From Aquificota bacterium (lineage in GTDB: Bacteria > Aquificota > Aquificia > Aquificales > Aquificaceae): a stretch of DNA of 64,000 nt. The position numbers and the translations under genes are program-made. The DNA is taken from contig CP076324.1 of the NCBI GenBank assembly GCA_018771605.1, positions 558,001 through 622,000 of the forward strand, read 5' to 3'. The notes beneath the pieces are model-generated. The model searched no databases and was not told the origin of the DNA. It saw only the letters and a program-made list of their open reading frames with translations. Shown here one piece after another: positions 49,489 through 61,823 of this stretch (positions within the stretch are counted from its first letter, which is position 1; each line of letters begins with the position of its first letter).

Positions 49489-50406
49489 TTACTCTTCCAT
49501 ATCAAGCTCGGCATCCACTTTGAAGAGGTTAGCGTTATGAAATGCTTCATACATAACAGCCTTGCTATAAGGATTGTTCTTGAGAATTTCTTTTATTTCG
49601 TCTATGCTCTTGCCCTCCTCTTTTAGCTTCTTTATATTCTCCCTTAAAAACTTTACATAGCCAAGGGTAAAATCTACTGCGGACATATCCATGGGTTCGT
49701 TATGCCCTCCTAAAAGAAGCTTTGCATCCATACTCTTTATCCTTTCAAGGGCTTTTATAAGGCCTTTTGAGCTTGCGCTCCTGTCTCCCATAAAGGGTAT
49801 TCTATTTTGGTAAACAAGGTCTCCGGTAAAAAGCACTTTTTGAGATGGCATATAGACCACAAGGTCGTTGTCCGTGTGAGCAGGAGCCATAGAAAGGATT
49901 TCAAAGGTCTCTCCTCCAACCTTTAGCGTAAGCCTATCTTCCACAACCATATTTGGTGGAACCAAAACAACATTTTCAAAAAGCCCTTTAAACCTTTCCT
50001 TGTTTGCATTAAGAACCGTGTTAGCCTCTCCAGACTGATAGAATTCCAAAAGCCTTTTGTGGGCTATTATCTTTGCACCAAGCTCTTTGTAGGTCCTTGC
50101 ACCATACCAGTGGTCCGGATGGTAATGTGTAATAATGGCATACTTTATAGGTGCCTTTTTTACCCTCATAAGGTTATCTACAAACTCCTTAGAAAGCTCT
50201 GGAGTAGACAGGGCATCTATAACAACCCATCCTTCCTTTGTAAGCACGGCAAAGGCGTTGGACATAAAGCCTCTGTTTTCCACAGAAGGTAGGGCATCCA
50301 CGCCCCTAACCATGTATATATTCCCATGCACCCGCTTTAACTTCATCTCTGGCGCCATAGCAAAGGCTAGGGTTAGAAAAATCAAAAGAACCTTTATCAT
50401 CCTCAT
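49489..50406 (-). CDS. Exported metallo-beta-lactamase-fold hydrolase
   Basis: 305 residues: signal peptide (MRMIKVLLIFLTLAFAMA) and MBL fold with metal motif THYHPDHWYG (H-x-H-x-D-H, about residue 94), further His in MAPAHTDNDLVV (about 179) and Asp in LFTGDLV (about 197), and GGHNEPM (about 242). Similar to SoxH/quinoprotein-relay-type periplasmic MBL proteins; substrate unknown. Its ATG overlaps the upstream coiled-coil gene by 4 nt. Confidence 0.85.
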   Translation of the reverse strand: MRMIKVLLIFLTLAFAMAPEMKLKRVHGNIYMVRGVDALPSVENRGFMSNAFAVLTKEGWVVIDALSTPELSKEFVDNLMRVKKAPIKYAIITHYHPDHWYGARTYKELGAKIIAHKRLLEFYQSGEANTVLNANKERFKGLFENVVLVPPNMVVEDRLTLKVGGETFEILSMAPAHTDNDLVVYMPSQKVLFTGDLVYQNRIPFMGDRSASSKGLIKALERIKSMDAKLLLGGHNEPMDMSAVDFTLGYVKFLRENIKKLKEEGKSIDEIKEILKNNPYSKAVMYEAFHNANLFKVDAELDMEE

Positions 50407-50792
50407 GGCTTTAAAAACCTCCCTACAAGTTGTGCAAAGATGGGGCTATACAGGGCTATAGCTATGAGGAGTAAAACTACCATTATCTTCATATAGGCCT
50501 CAAGCCTTCTTATCTCCGCTTCCACCCTTCTTATCTCAGCCCTTAACGTATCCTCCACTCTCTTTATCTCTGCCTGCAACACTTTTTCAGAGGATTTTAT
50601 GTCCTCCTTAGTGGCTACAGTTTTGAAAAGCTCTTCCTTTGTTTGTATTTTGAGACCCTCCTCTATTCTTTTGCTTTCCTCTTTTGTGTAATCCCTTATA
50701 ACCTCCTCCAGAACTTTGGCAAACTCTCTTGCCTCTTCCTTTCCAAGCTTCTTCTCAAGCAAGTCATATAGCCTTAAAGTGGATTCCATCAT
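50403..50792 (-). CDS. DUF1640-like coiled-coil protein with C-terminal membrane anchor
   Basis: 129 residues: N-terminal helix (LRLYDLLEKKLGKEEAREFAKVLEEVIRDY), a coiled coil (about 50-100, EIKRVEDTLRAEIRRVEAEIRRLEAY) and a membrane helix (IMVVLLLIAIALYSPIFAQLV). This head-coil-anchor layout matches DUF1640/CCDC90-like proteins. Two Met codons at the start; either may be used. First gene of a pair with the MBL hydrolase. Confidence 0.75.
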   Translation of the reverse strand: MMESTLRLYDLLEKKLGKEEAREFAKVLEEVIRDYTKEESKRIEEGLKIQTKEELFKTVATKEDIKSSEKVLQAEIKRVEDTLRAEIRRVEAEIRRLEAYMKIMVVLLLIAIALYSPIFAQLVGRFLKP

Positions 50793-50817
50793 GCTTTAAA
50801 AATTATACCTTTTGGGC

Positions 50818-50823
50818 TATAAT
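50818..50823 (+). promoter_or_regulatory. Candidate -10 box for fmt
   Basis: TATAAT ends 14 bases before the fmt ATG, giving a leader of about 7-8 nt without a Shine-Dalgarno sequence. It lies in the 45-base divergent spacer with the coiled-coil gene at 50792. Confidence 0.45.
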
Positions 50824-50837
50824 TTCTATAACTCTCT

Positions 50838-53947
<3,110 letters not shown>

Positions 53948-53951
<4 letters not shown>

Positions 53952-54331
53952 GGTTTCTTGTCCTCCGTTTTAATAAATATAGCCTTTACATCGCGGAGAT
54001 AAAAACCAGCTTCACCAACATTGGACTTAGCCTTACAATAAGTGTTTGAAGAAAGACTATATTCTTTTGAGCTGCCATTTTTAAGTTGAACTTTTATCTT
54101 TAATTGGTCCCCTTCTTGAGAAAGAATCTCTATACTCTTTACATTAGATGGGTCTACAGAATATTCAAGGCTACCTTCTTTTACCTTTAGATAGGGCTTA
54201 CCCCCACATATAAGACCTTTTAGATGGTGCTTTACACCTTTATTATCTTCTACCTCCACACTTAGACCTTTGTCCTTTATAGGTTCAGCCATGGATAGTA
54301 TAAGTGGTATAAGCATATACAACTTCTTCAT
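53948..54331 (-). CDS. Small exported protein of unknown function
   Basis: 127 residues with a short signal peptide (MKKLYMLIPLILSMA) and a beta-rich body holding two Cys (LICGGKPYL, SNTYCKAK) that could form a disulfide. No family recognised. Its stop overlaps the ctpA start by 4 nt; it may be a substrate or partner of that protease, which is only a guess from position. Confidence 0.7.
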
Positions 54332-54353
54332 ACTTCTAAATTATACTCCTATT

Positions 54354-55754
54354 CTAAAAATCAAGGTCAAGGTCATCCTCCGAAAACTCTTCTTCTATAT
54401 CTGGTTCGTAGCTTTCTACATGGCTCATGCTTGTAGCCATAAGAGGTTTAAAGCTTGCCGTATCTTTTAGGAATGCTACCTTTACTATTCCCGTAGGTCC
54501 CTGTCTTTGCTTTGCTACTATGATTTCCGCTATGCCTTGTTCTTCTGGCGACGGGTTCTTTTTGTAATACTCTGGCCTGTGTATAAAGATTATTAGGTCT
54601 GCATCTTGTTCAATCTGTCCGCTTTCTCTAAGGTCTGCCAGCTGGGGCCTTTTGTCCGACCTGTGTTCCACTTGACGGGAAAGCTGGGCGAGAGCAACCA
54701 CCGGGATAGAAAGCTCTTTGGCAAGGGCTTTGAGGTTTCTGGAGATCTCCGCCACCTCTTCTTGACGGGAAGACCTTCTTGTAGTCGGTCTAAGAAGTTG
54801 AAGATAATCTACAAAAACTACCTCCACACCTCTTTCTTTTTTTAGCTTTCTTGTTTTTATCCTTAGGTCTGTAGTGGAAAGGCTTGGCGTATCATCTATA
54901 AAAATGTCGCATTTTATTAGCTCAAGGGCAGAAGTTTTAAGCCTGTTCATATCTTCATCGCTCAAAAAGCCACGCCTGATATTTTGAAGAGGCACACCGG
55001 AAAGCAAAGATAAGGCTCTCATTACAAGCTGTTCCTTGCTCATCTCCAAAGAATAGATAACTACAGGTATCTTCTCTACCATTGCCATATGGATAGCCAT
55101 AGAAAGCATAAAGCTACTCTTTCCCATTCCGGGCCTTGCAGCCACTATTACAAGGTCCGATGGATGAAGGCCTGTAGTTAAAGTGTCAAGGTCAAGAAAG
55201 CCTGTTGGTATTCCGGTGATTAGCTTTTCTTGCTTTTTATATCTTTCTATAATATCAATTACATCTCTTACTACTTCTCTTATATGCCAATACTGACTAA
55301 TAGTTTGCTTTTCGGATATCTCTATGAGCTTTGTATTCAAGTATTCAAGTAAATTGGTGAAATCCGGTTCCTGTTTAATGCCTTTTAATACATTCAAAGA
55401 AAGCTCCATAAGCTGTCTTAGACCAGATTTTTCCTTTACATTTCTTATTGCTTCTTCCAAAAGACTTCCAGTAGCCGCTTCTTCAACGAGAGAATATATA
55501 AAAGAAAGGTCAATCTTATCCTTTAACCCTCTTTTTTCTATGTATTCTTTTAAGACTATATCATCCCAATCCTTGCCTTTATCTTCCCATAACTTATATA
55601 GAACAGAAAAAAGCAATCGGTGGGTTTCAAGGTAAAAGTCTTCCTCCCGTAGATACTCAAGGACTGTGGGCATATTGTCTGGGTCTGCAATAATTGCACC
55701 AAGTACTGCCCGTTCGGCCAACTCATCATAAGGCGGTTCAAGGTCTGGTATCAT
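54354..55754 (-). CDS. dnaB: Replicative DNA helicase DnaB
   Basis: Hexameric 5'-3' helicase of the replisome. 466 residues: N-terminal domain (PPYDELAERAVLGAIIADP, 5-23), linker, RecA-like ATPase with Walker A VAARPGMGKSSF (about 205), YSLEMSKEQL (about 237), Walker B VVFVDYLQLL (about 309), and SRQVEHRSDKRPQLADLRESGQIEQDAD (about 360). No intein or insertion. Follows ridA by 3 nt. Confidence 0.96.
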   Translation of the reverse strand: MIPDLEPPYDELAERAVLGAIIADPDNMPTVLEYLREEDFYLETHRLLFSVLYKLWEDKGKDWDDIVLKEYIEKRGLKDKIDLSFIYSLVEEAATGSLLEEAIRNVKEKSGLRQLMELSLNVLKGIKQEPDFTNLLEYLNTKLIEISEKQTISQYWHIREVVRDVIDIIERYKKQEKLITGIPTGFLDLDTLTTGLHPSDLVIVAARPGMGKSSFMLSMAIHMAMVEKIPVVIYSLEMSKEQLVMRALSLLSGVPLQNIRRGFLSDEDMNRLKTSALELIKCDIFIDDTPSLSTTDLRIKTRKLKKERGVEVVFVDYLQLLRPTTRRSSRQEEVAEISRNLKALAKELSIPVVALAQLSRQVEHRSDKRPQLADLRESGQIEQDADLIIFIHRPEYYKKNPSPEEQGIAEIIVAKQRQGPTGIVKVAFLKDTASFKPLMATSMSHVESYEPDIEEEFSEDDLDLDF

Positions 55755-55757
55755 AGT

Positions 55758-56153
55758 CTATAAGTTATTCCCCTCTCCTAAAAAGGCAGTAGCTTCTACC
55801 TCAATAAGGGCGCCGAGTGGAAGATGGCTCACCTCTACCGTAGTTCTTACAGGCTTTACCTTTACATCCTTAAAAAACTCTTCGTAAAGCTGGTTAAACT
55901 CACCAAAAAGGCTTAAATCCTTGAGATAAACTACCATCCTTACTATACTCTCTTTCCCTGCGCCTGCGGCCTCAAGTATGGCTTCTATGTTTTTAAAAAC
56001 CTGCTGTGCTTGTTCTTTAAATCCCTCTCTTAACTTTCCCGTCTGTGGGTCCAAGCCTATCTGACCGGAGAGAAAGAGAAAACTACCAGCCACAACTGCC
56101 TGAGAGTATGGACCTACTGGCCTTGGGGCCTTTTCTGTGTATATAGCATGCAT
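55758..56153 (-). CDS. ridA: RidA family enamine/imine deaminase
   Basis: Removes reactive enamine/imine intermediates from PLP enzymes. 131 residues, trimeric family. YTEKAPRPVGPYSQAV (5-20), FLSGQIGLDPQTGKL (about 27), the substrate Arg in KPVRTTVEVSHLPLGALIEVEATAFL (about 101). Between the rhomboid gene (9 nt) and dnaB (3 nt). A TAAAAT 8 bases before its ATG might be a separate -10. Confidence 0.94.
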   Translation of the reverse strand: MHAIYTEKAPRPVGPYSQAVVAGSFLFLSGQIGLDPQTGKLREGFKEQAQQVFKNIEAILEAAGAGKESIVRMVVYLKDLSLFGEFNQLYEEFFKDVKVKPVRTTVEVSHLPLGALIEVEATAFLGEGNNL

Positions 56154-56162
56154 GAAATAATT

Positions 56163-56822
56163 TTACCAGAAGTAAAGATTCCGCCTATAAAACCTCTTTG
56201 CCAAAAAGTAGCCTACAAAAAAGCCACCTATATGGGCAAACCATGCCACACCACCCATGCCCGCAAGGGGTAGTGTGATAAGACCATTTATGATTTGTAT
56301 GAGTATCCACATGCCTATGAAGAAGACCGCAGGAAGTTCCATAAAGGTAAGGAAGAAAAAGACAGGAACAAGGGCCAGTATTCTTGCATGGGGGAACATC
56401 CAAAGATACGCGCCAAGCACACCGCTTATGGCACCGCTGGCACCTACCATAGGGATTTCCTCACCGCCAAAAAGAAGGCTAACAAGGGTTTGAATGATGG
56501 CTGCTCCAAGCCCAGAAAGGATGTAAAAGATAAGATACTTTACTCTGCCTAGCCTGTCTTCTACGTTGTCTCCAAAGACCCACAAAAACCACATGTTGCC
56601 TATTATGTGTAGCCAGCTTCCATGAAGGAACATATGAGTTAATAAAGATTGGGGCCTTTCAAAAAGGTAAGCAGGCACAAGCCCATATTGATAGATAAAG
56701 GCTTGAAGCTCCTCATCCGATAGGCTAACTTCATATAGCCATACCAAAGAACAGATTATTATTATGCTTAGATTAACTATGGGGAAGCTTCTATGAGGAT
56801 TTATATCCTTTATTGGTATCAT
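56163..56822 (-). CDS. Rhomboid family intramembrane serine protease
   Basis: 219 residues, six or seven membrane helices. Catalytic Ser in GASGAISGVLGA (GxSG, about residue 131) and His in WFAHIGGFFVGY (about 197), with the conserved LLTHMFLHGSWLHIIGNMWFLW (about 60-82, HxxxN oxyanion region). A full catalytic dyad implies an active protease; substrate unknown. Divergent from lptB with 20 bases between starts. Confidence 0.94.
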   Translation of the reverse strand: MIPIKDINPHRSFPIVNLSIIIICSLVWLYEVSLSDEELQAFIYQYGLVPAYLFERPQSLLTHMFLHGSWLHIIGNMWFLWVFGDNVEDRLGRVKYLIFYILSGLGAAIIQTLVSLLFGGEEIPMVGASGAISGVLGAYLWMFPHARILALVPVFFFLTFMELPAVFFIGMWILIQIINGLITLPLAGMGGVAWFAHIGGFFVGYFLAKRFYRRNLYFW

Positions 56823-56842
56823 GCCAATAGTTTAAAATCTTT

Positions 56843-57562
56843 ATGGTGCTGATTGCAAGAGGTATAAGGAAGTTTTTTAAAAAGAGGGAAGTGTTAAAGG
56901 GCATTGACTTAGAGCTTAAAAGGGGGGAGATAGTAGGCCTTTTGGGTCCAAACGGTGCGGGTAAAACCACACTCTTTAACTGCCTTGTGGGCTTTTTGCC
57001 GGTGGATGGTGGAAGGATAGAGCTTGACGGTGAGGATATTACCCATATGCCAGCCCATAAAAGGGCGAGAATGGGTATAGCCTTTTTACCACAAGAACAT
57101 ACCCTTTTTGAAGACCTAACCGTGCTGGAAAACCTCCTCATATTCCTTGAGTTTTTTGAAGAAGGCAGGGAGAGCCAATTGGCAAGGGCTGAGGAGCTTT
57201 TGGGAGATTTTGGACTTTTGGAGTTAAAAGACCAAAAGGCTGGAAAACTTTCGGGAGGTCAAAAAAGAAGGCTTGAGGTGGCAAGGGCCCTAATACCCAA
57301 GCCAAAGTACATCTTCTTTGACGAGCCCTTTACAGGTATAGACCCAATAATGATCTCCGATATAAGGTCCATGATACTCAATCTAAAGCATCAGAATATA
57401 GCGGTGCTTATAACAGACCACAACGTAAGGGAAACCATAAGGATGGTGGATAGGGTTTATATAATCAGCGATGGCAGTATTTTGGCAGAGGGAGACCCTC
57501 ATGAGGTAAGCGAGAGGGAAGATGTGAGAGAGGTATATCTTGGAAGGGATTTTAGCTGGTAG
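56843..57562 (+). CDS. lptB: LPS export ABC transporter ATP-binding protein LptB
   Basis: ATPase powering LptFGC extraction of lipopolysaccharide from the inner membrane. 239 residues. Walker A GPNGAGKTTLF (about 34), Q-loop FLPQEHTLF (about 82), signature LSGGQKRRLE (about 137), Walker B KYIFFDEPFTGIDP (about 157) and H-loop TDHNVRET (about 193). The FFDEPFTGIDP wording and RVY-IISDG end are typical of LptB rather than other ABC ATPases. LptA/LptC are not adjacent. Confidence 0.93.
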   Translation: MVLIARGIRKFFKKREVLKGIDLELKRGEIVGLLGPNGAGKTTLFNCLVGFLPVDGGRIELDGEDITHMPAHKRARMGIAFLPQEHTLFEDLTVLENLLIFLEFFEEGRESQLARAEELLGDFGLLELKDQKAGKLSGGQKRRLEVARALIPKPKYIFFDEPFTGIDPIMISDIRSMILNLKHQNIAVLITDHNVRETIRMVDRVYIISDGSILAEGDPHEVSEREDVREVYLGRDFSW

Positions 57563-57631
57563 GATATGTAATAAACACCACATTAAGGGCAAAGCCTATC
57601 CTATTTGTAGGACACCATGCGTAGTGCCCGT

Positions 57632-57715
57632 GGGGGCAGTTCTAAACCTGCCTGTTATATAAGTGAAGGACCTATGGGGATTTTTTTATGGGCATGCATC
57701 AGCGTGCTCTTACGT
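57632..57715 (-). repeat. Degenerate copy 3 of the intergenic repeat
   Basis: GGCAGTTCTAAACCTGCC, then TTATATAA, GATTTTTTTAT and GGCATGCAT occur in the same order as GGCAGTTTTAAACCTGCC, TTATAAAA, GATTTTTTATC and GGCATGCTG on the reverse strand of the 20537-20734 element. Terminal repeats are not seen here, so this is the most decayed copy. The rest of the 217-base gap (57563-57779) holds the promoter of the next gene and nothing else I can name. Confidence 0.5.
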
Positions 57716-57765
57716 TTAGGAAATCAGCAAGTCGCAGGCCTATGGCTTTAATCCCTTACCCGGCT

Positions 57766-57771
57766 TATAAT
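57766..57771 (+). promoter_or_regulatory. Candidate -10 box for the Moco oxidoreductase-like gene
   Basis: TATAAT ends 8 bases before the ATG at 57780, with no Shine-Dalgarno sequence between; same layout as at murG, mreB and mtnC. Confidence 0.5.
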
Positions 57772-57779
57772 CAAAAATT

Positions 57780-58370
57780 ATGAAGAGAATTGTAAGCCCT
57801 ATAAACCTTAGAGAAGACCGCCTGCCACCGGGTCAAAGGTGGATCTCTGCGCCTATAGTCTATGATATAGTGGATGAGGTGCCCCAATGGGACATAAACA
57901 GCTATAGATTTAAGGTTTTTGGCCTTGTGGAAAACCCCATTGAACTAAGCCATGAGGATATTTTAAAGATGCCCTCTGTGGAGCTTGTTGCAGACTTTCA
58001 TTGCGTTACACGCTGGAGTGTAAAGGAAATACTTTGGGAAGGTGTGCAAACCTCCTACATTTTGGACCTTGCCAAGCCAAAGGCCAATGCCAAGTATGCC
58101 CTCATCCACTGCCTTGAAGGCTATACAACTAACCTGCCCCTTGAGTATCTTTACTATGAGGACAGCATACTGGCTTACAAGATGTATGGAAAGCCCATAC
58201 CACTAAGGCATGGCTATCCTCTTAGGCTTGTGGTGCCAAGGCTATACGCATGGAAGAGTGCCAAGTATGTGTGGGGAATAGAGCTGTTAGAAGTAGATGT
58301 TCCCGGCTTTTGGGAACAGAGAGGCTACAACATGAGAGGAGACCCATGGAAGGAGGAAAGGTATTGGTAA
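57780..58370 (+). CDS. Sulfite oxidase-like molybdopterin-binding protein
   Basis: 196 residues, matching the Moco-binding domain of the sulfite oxidase superfamily (YuiH/YedY-type). The Moco-ligating Cys is in VADFHCVTRWSVKEILWEGVQ (about residue 76). RHGYPLRLVVPRLYAWKSAKYVWGIEL (about 142-168) is the family's RPWQ/GY-type region. There is no Tat or Sec signal peptide and no C-terminal dimerisation domain, so it should be cytosolic and small. Substrate unknown. The next gene begins within its end. Confidence 0.9.
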   Translation: MKRIVSPINLREDRLPPGQRWISAPIVYDIVDEVPQWDINSYRFKVFGLVENPIELSHEDILKMPSVELVADFHCVTRWSVKEILWEGVQTSYILDLAKPKANAKYALIHCLEGYTTNLPLEYLYYEDSILAYKMYGKPIPLRHGYPLRLVVPRLYAWKSAKYVWGIELLEVDVPGFWEQRGYNMRGDPWKEERYW

Positions 58371-59101
58371 GACTAAACAGGTACCTTTCTATGTGTGGTG
58401 TGGCCTCAAGAAGAAAGGCAGACGAGCTTATATTGCAGGGAAGGGTAAAGGTAAACGGTCTTGTGGTGAAGGAGTTTGGCTGGAGGGTGGACCCAGAAAG
58501 GGATGTGGTGGAGGTGGATGGAAAGGAGGTAAAGCCACCAAGGTATAGATACATAATCCTTTACAAGCCTTGCTGTTATCTTACTGCTCTGGGTGAGAGC
58601 AAAGATGGTAAAAAGACCATACAGGAGCTTATAAAGGACATACCAGAAAGGGTATATCCTGCAGGTAGGCTTGATTACAATGCGGAGGGCCTTTTGCTTC
58701 TTACCAACGATGGAGAGCTTGCCAACAGGATAATGCATCCAAGGTATAAGCTTCCCAAGACTTACTTGGTGTGGGTTGATGGAAAGGTGAGCGAGGAAGA
58801 GATAAGGGCCATGAAAAAGGGAGCAAAGCTTGAAGACGGCTTTGCCAAGCCAGATAGCGTTAAGCTTGTCAAGCACGAAAAGGACAAAAGCCTGCTTGAG
58901 GTGGTTTTCCATGAGGGAAGAAAGCACATTGTAAAGAGGTTTATGGCCCATTTTGGGCATAAGGTGCTTAGGCTAAAGAGGGTTGCCATTGGACCAATAA
59001 GCTTAGGAAACCTAAGGCCGGGGCAGTGGAGAGACTTAAAAGAGGAGGAGATAAAAAGGCTAAAAAAGCTTCTTGGAATGGAAGGCCTTAAGGGGGTATA
59101 A
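58364..59101 (+). CDS. 23S rRNA pseudouridine synthase, RluB/RsuA family
   Basis: 245 residues from TTG 58364 (VRLNRYLSMCGVASRRKADEL after the initiator). I prefer this TTG over ATG 58346 because AGGAGGA lies 7 bases upstream and the family starts with RLNKYLA. It overlaps the previous stop by 7 nt. Domains: S4 RNA-binding (1-60) and the synthase domain with catalytic Asp in VYPAGRLDYNAEGLLLLTNDGELANR (about residue 101) and HEGRKHIVKRFMAHFGHKVLRLKRVAIGP, the RsuA-type end. Target uridine not assignable by eye. Confidence 0.9.
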   Translation: MVRLNRYLSMCGVASRRKADELILQGRVKVNGLVVKEFGWRVDPERDVVEVDGKEVKPPRYRYIILYKPCCYLTALGESKDGKKTIQELIKDIPERVYPAGRLDYNAEGLLLLTNDGELANRIMHPRYKLPKTYLVWVDGKVSEEEIRAMKKGAKLEDGFAKPDSVKLVKHEKDKSLLEVVFHEGRKHIVKRFMAHFGHKVLRLKRVAIGPISLGNLRPGQWRDLKEEEIKRLKKLLGMEGLKGV

Positions 59102-59102
59102 T

Positions 59103-59471
59103 ATGGAGGGCTTTTTGAAGCTTTTGGCTATCTTACTTACCTTTTTCTTTATCTTTATGTTTTTGCTTGGAATTAACATTAAAAGGAGAGCAAGGAAGAT
59201 GCAAGGAAAGGAGTTTGAGGCAATAAAAGACGGTATAGTCTATTTTTACTCGGAGAGGTGCGGAGCCTGTAAGATGATGAAGCCGGAAATAGAAAAGTTA
59301 AAGGAGAAGGTGAAAGTCTTGGAAATGGATGTGGCAAAGCCAGAGGGCTACAAGATGGCCCAAGAGCTTGGTATCTTGGCAACGCCCACTACTTTGGTAG
59401 TGAGGTATGGTATAATAAGAAAGGTCTTTGTAGGTGTGGTTAAATCTGAAAGAATACTGAAGGAGGTATAA
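59103..59471 (+). CDS. Membrane-anchored thioredoxin-like protein
   Basis: 122 residues from ATG 59103, preceded by AAGGGGG. N-terminal membrane helix (LLAILLTFFFIFMFLLGI), basic linker (KRRARK), then a thioredoxin fold with YFYSERCGACKMMKPEIEKL (CGAC redox pair) and cis-Pro ATPTTLVV. By the positive-inside rule the basic linker suggests the thioredoxin domain is cytosolic, which would be unusual; orientation is uncertain. Between the pseudouridine synthase (1 nt) and transaldolase (3 nt). Confidence 0.85.
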   Translation: MEGFLKLLAILLTFFFIFMFLLGINIKRRARKMQGKEFEAIKDGIVYFYSERCGACKMMKPEIEKLKEKVKVLEMDVAKPEGYKMAQELGILATPTTLVVRYGIIRKVFVGVVKSERILKEV

Positions 59472-59474
59472 GCC

Positions 59475-60131
59475 ATGCGCTTTTTCCTTGATACTGGCAA
59501 CGTGGATGAAATAAAGCAAGCCCTTGAATGGGGCATATTGGACGGAGTTACCACAAACCCAACCCTTATAGCAAAAACAGGAAGGCCATTCCTTGAGGTG
59601 GCTAAGGAAATACTAAGCCTTGTGGATGGGCCTGTGAGCCTTGAGACGGTCTCAAGGGATGCAGAGGGTATGGTGAAAGAAGGAAAGATGCTCGCCGAAC
59701 TGGGGGACAATGTGGTGGTAAAGATACCCATGACGCCAGAAGGTATGAAGGCCGTTCAAATCCTTGAGTCGGAAGGCATACCAACCAACGTAACCCTTGT
59801 CTTTTCACCAGCCCAAGCCCTAATTGCAGCAAAGGCGGGTGCAAGCTTTGTCTCTCCATTTGTAGGTAGGATAGATGATATTTCCGGAGATGGTATGAAG
59901 CTTATAAGGGATATAATGCAGATATTTAACAATTACGGGATAGAGGATACGGAGGTTATAGTGGCCAGCGTAAGGCATCCCATGCATGTGGTAGAGGCGG
60001 CCCTCATAGGCGCAGATATATGCACTATGCCCTTTGAGGTGATGAAAAAACTCTTCCAGCATCCACTTACCGATAAGGGAATAGAACTTTTCCTAAAAGA
60101 TTGGGAAAAGGTGCCGGGAAGGCCCTTTTAA
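59475..60131 (+). CDS. Transaldolase, TalC/fructose-6-phosphate aldolase-like
   Basis: 218 residues, the short class of transaldolases. [36 protein letters not shown] (1-36) has the family's Asp6; Schiff-base Lys is in [16 protein letters not shown] (about 83); [29 protein letters not shown] (about 110-138). This short class includes true transaldolases and fructose-6-phosphate aldolases, not separable here. Its stop overlaps the convergent rseP stop by 4 nt. Confidence 0.94.
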   Translation: MRFFLDTGNVDEIKQALEWGILDGVTTNPTLIAKTGRPFLEVAKEILSLVDGPVSLETVSRDAEGMVKEGKMLAELGDNVVVKIPMTPEGMKAVQILESEGIPTNVTLVFSPAQALIAAKAGASFVSPFVGRIDDISGDGMKLIRDIMQIFNNYGIEDTEVIVASVRHPMHVVEAALIGADICTMPFEVMKKLFQHPLTDKGIELFLKDWEKVPGRPF

Positions 60132-61423
60132 AGTTTGCCCCCACTTAAAAGCCTTAAAAGGTCGTTTATCATAACAAAGCTTGCAAGGGCTATTATGATG
60201 GCGTAGCCCGCCTTTATCCATATTTCCTTGAACTTTGGAGACAGAGGCTTTCTTCTTATAGACTCCATAAGGAATAGCAATATAAGGCCACCGTCAAGGA
60301 CAGGTAGAGGGATAAGGTTAAATATGGCCAGCTGAACGGAGATAAAAGCCATCATACCTATGAAAGGAAGGATGTCTTGCTGGGCAGATTCTCCTGCAAG
60401 CTGGGCTATGGCTATGGGCCCTCCAAGGGTCTTTATAGAAAGCCCGCCGGTTATAAGCTGCCATAGGGCTTTGAGGGACAAAAGGCTAAGCGTATAGGTT
60501 TTTTCCACACCTTCAACGAAAGCTTTATGTATGGGTTCTTTCACCTTAACCCTCTCTATGTGTGGTGCGATGCCAAGTATGGGTGTGCCACTCCTCCCAT
60601 CCATTCTCGGAACCACTGTTTTTTCTTCAATAACTCCCTTTCTTTCAATGGTTAAGGTGATGGGGTTTCCCTTTGATTGTCTTATATAACTTACAAGCTC
60701 ATACCACCCCTTTACATCCTTTCCGTTTACTTTGAGAATTTTGTCTCCTTCACGTATACCTACCTGAAAGGCAGGACTATCCTTTGCCACAAAGCCTACA
60801 ACGGCTGGGATTAAAGGCTCTGCACCAAAGCTGGAGACCCCGTTTAATCTTTCCTTCAAATAAAGGCTTATCCTTTTCCCATCCCTTAGCACCTCTACCC
60901 TCCACTCTTTGGCGAGTACGTTATCAAGAACAACCTTTTCCACATCCTTCCAGCTTTCCACCCTTTTTGAGTTTATCTCCAGAATAAGGTCGCCTTCCCT
61001 TATGCCCAGCTTTTGCGCCAAGCTGTTTTCTACCACATAACCCACTACAGGCTTCTCATAAGAATATTTGGGAACCTCCCTTCCAATGGCAAAAATAAAG
61101 GCAAAAAGTAAGATGGCAAGGATAAAGTTAAAAAGAGGTCCTCCAAAGGCTATAAGTATCTTTTGCCACCCTGGCTTGGAAGAAAAGGCCCTTGGGTCCT
61201 TTATCTCTTCCTCCTCACCATAGAGCTTTACATAACCACCCAATGGAAGGGCAGATATTCTGTATTCTGTCTCACCAAGTTTTTTACCAAAAAGCACAGG
61301 ACCAAAGCCTATGGAGAATATCTCCACCTTTACACCAAAGAGCTTTGCCATCAAAAAGTGGCCAAGCTCATGGAACCACACCAAAACACCTATCAAAACC
61401 AAAAAGGCCAAAAGGTATTCCAT
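60128..61423 (-). CDS. rseP: Site-2 metalloprotease RseP
   Basis: Intramembrane zinc protease that cleaves transmembrane anti-sigma factors and signal-peptide remnants. 431 residues. HELGH zinc motif at 19-23 in [17 protein letters not shown], two PDZ domains (about 110-190 and 205-290, each with a [13 protein letters not shown] / [13 protein letters not shown] motif), and the second zinc site in [18 protein letters not shown] (about 375). No bound sigma/anti-sigma pair is in the window. First gene after galE-DUF59-V4R-YjbQ on the same strand. Confidence 0.94.
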   Translation of the reverse strand: MEYLLAFLVLIGVLVWFHELGHFLMAKLFGVKVEIFSIGFGPVLFGKKLGETEYRISALPLGGYVKLYGEEEEIKDPRAFSSKPGWQKILIAFGGPLFNFILAILLFAFIFAIGREVPKYSYEKPVVGYVVENSLAQKLGIREGDLILEINSKRVESWKDVEKVVLDNVLAKEWRVEVLRDGKRISLYLKERLNGVSSFGAEPLIPAVVGFVAKDSPAFQVGIREGDKILKVNGKDVKGWYELVSYIRQSKGNPITLTIERKGVIEEKTVVPRMDGRSGTPILGIAPHIERVKVKEPIHKAFVEGVEKTYTLSLLSLKALWQLITGGLSIKTLGGPIAIAQLAGESAQQDILPFIGMMAFISVQLAIFNLIPLPVLDGGLILLFLMESIRRKPLSPKFKEIWIKAGYAIIIALASFVMINDLLRLLSGGKL

Positions 61424-61822
61424 CTATTCCTCCTTTAATATCTTAACTATCACCTTCCTCTCCCTTGGGCCATCAAAGTCTGCAAGGAATATGGCCTCCC
61501 AAGTGCCAAGCATAAGGTCGCCGTTCTCTATGGGTATTATTCTTGAGTTGCCTATGATGGCACTCCTTATATGGGCAGCGGAGTTGCCCTCCGAGTGGGC
61601 ATAGTTGTCTCTCCAAGGCACAAGCTTTTCAAGGGAGTAGGCTATATCCTTTATCACATCTGGGTCCGCACCCTCGTTTATAAAGATGCAGGCTGTAGTA
61701 TGTGGTGTGTATACAAGACATAGGCCAGACTTTACACCAGAGGCTCTAACTAACTCTCTAACTTGATTGGTTATGTTTACAAAGCTTGTATGCTTGGTAG
61801 TCCTTACCTTAAATACCGCCAT
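61424..61822 (-). CDS. YjbQ family protein (UPF0047)
   Basis: 132 residues. VYTPHTTACIFINEGADPDVIKD (about 38-60), AHSEGNSAAHIRSAIIGNS (about 76-94) and LGTWEAIFLADFDGPRERKV (about 106-125) are the family signature, with the His residues that form a metal-like site. Some members show thiamine-phosphate synthase activity in tests, but the biological role is unsettled. Directly abuts rseP and lies 1 nt after the V4R gene. Confidence 0.93.
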   Translation of the reverse strand: MAVFKVRTTKHTSFVNITNQVRELVRASGVKSGLCLVYTPHTTACIFINEGADPDVIKDIAYSLEKLVPWRDNYAHSEGNSAAHIRSAIIGNSRIIPIENGDLMLGTWEAIFLADFDGPRERKVIVKILKEE

Positions 61823-61823
61823 C

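Noticed and set aside
57563-57779. CRISPR-like array suggested by repeated GGCAG...CTGCC and GCATGC blocks
   Set aside because: Blocks are single dyads, not regularly spaced direct repeats; they belong to the decayed dispersed repeat.
58250-58363. Longer starts of the RluB-like gene
   Set aside because: Overlaps the end of the Moco protein; TTG 58364 has the Shine-Dalgarno and the family's N-terminus.
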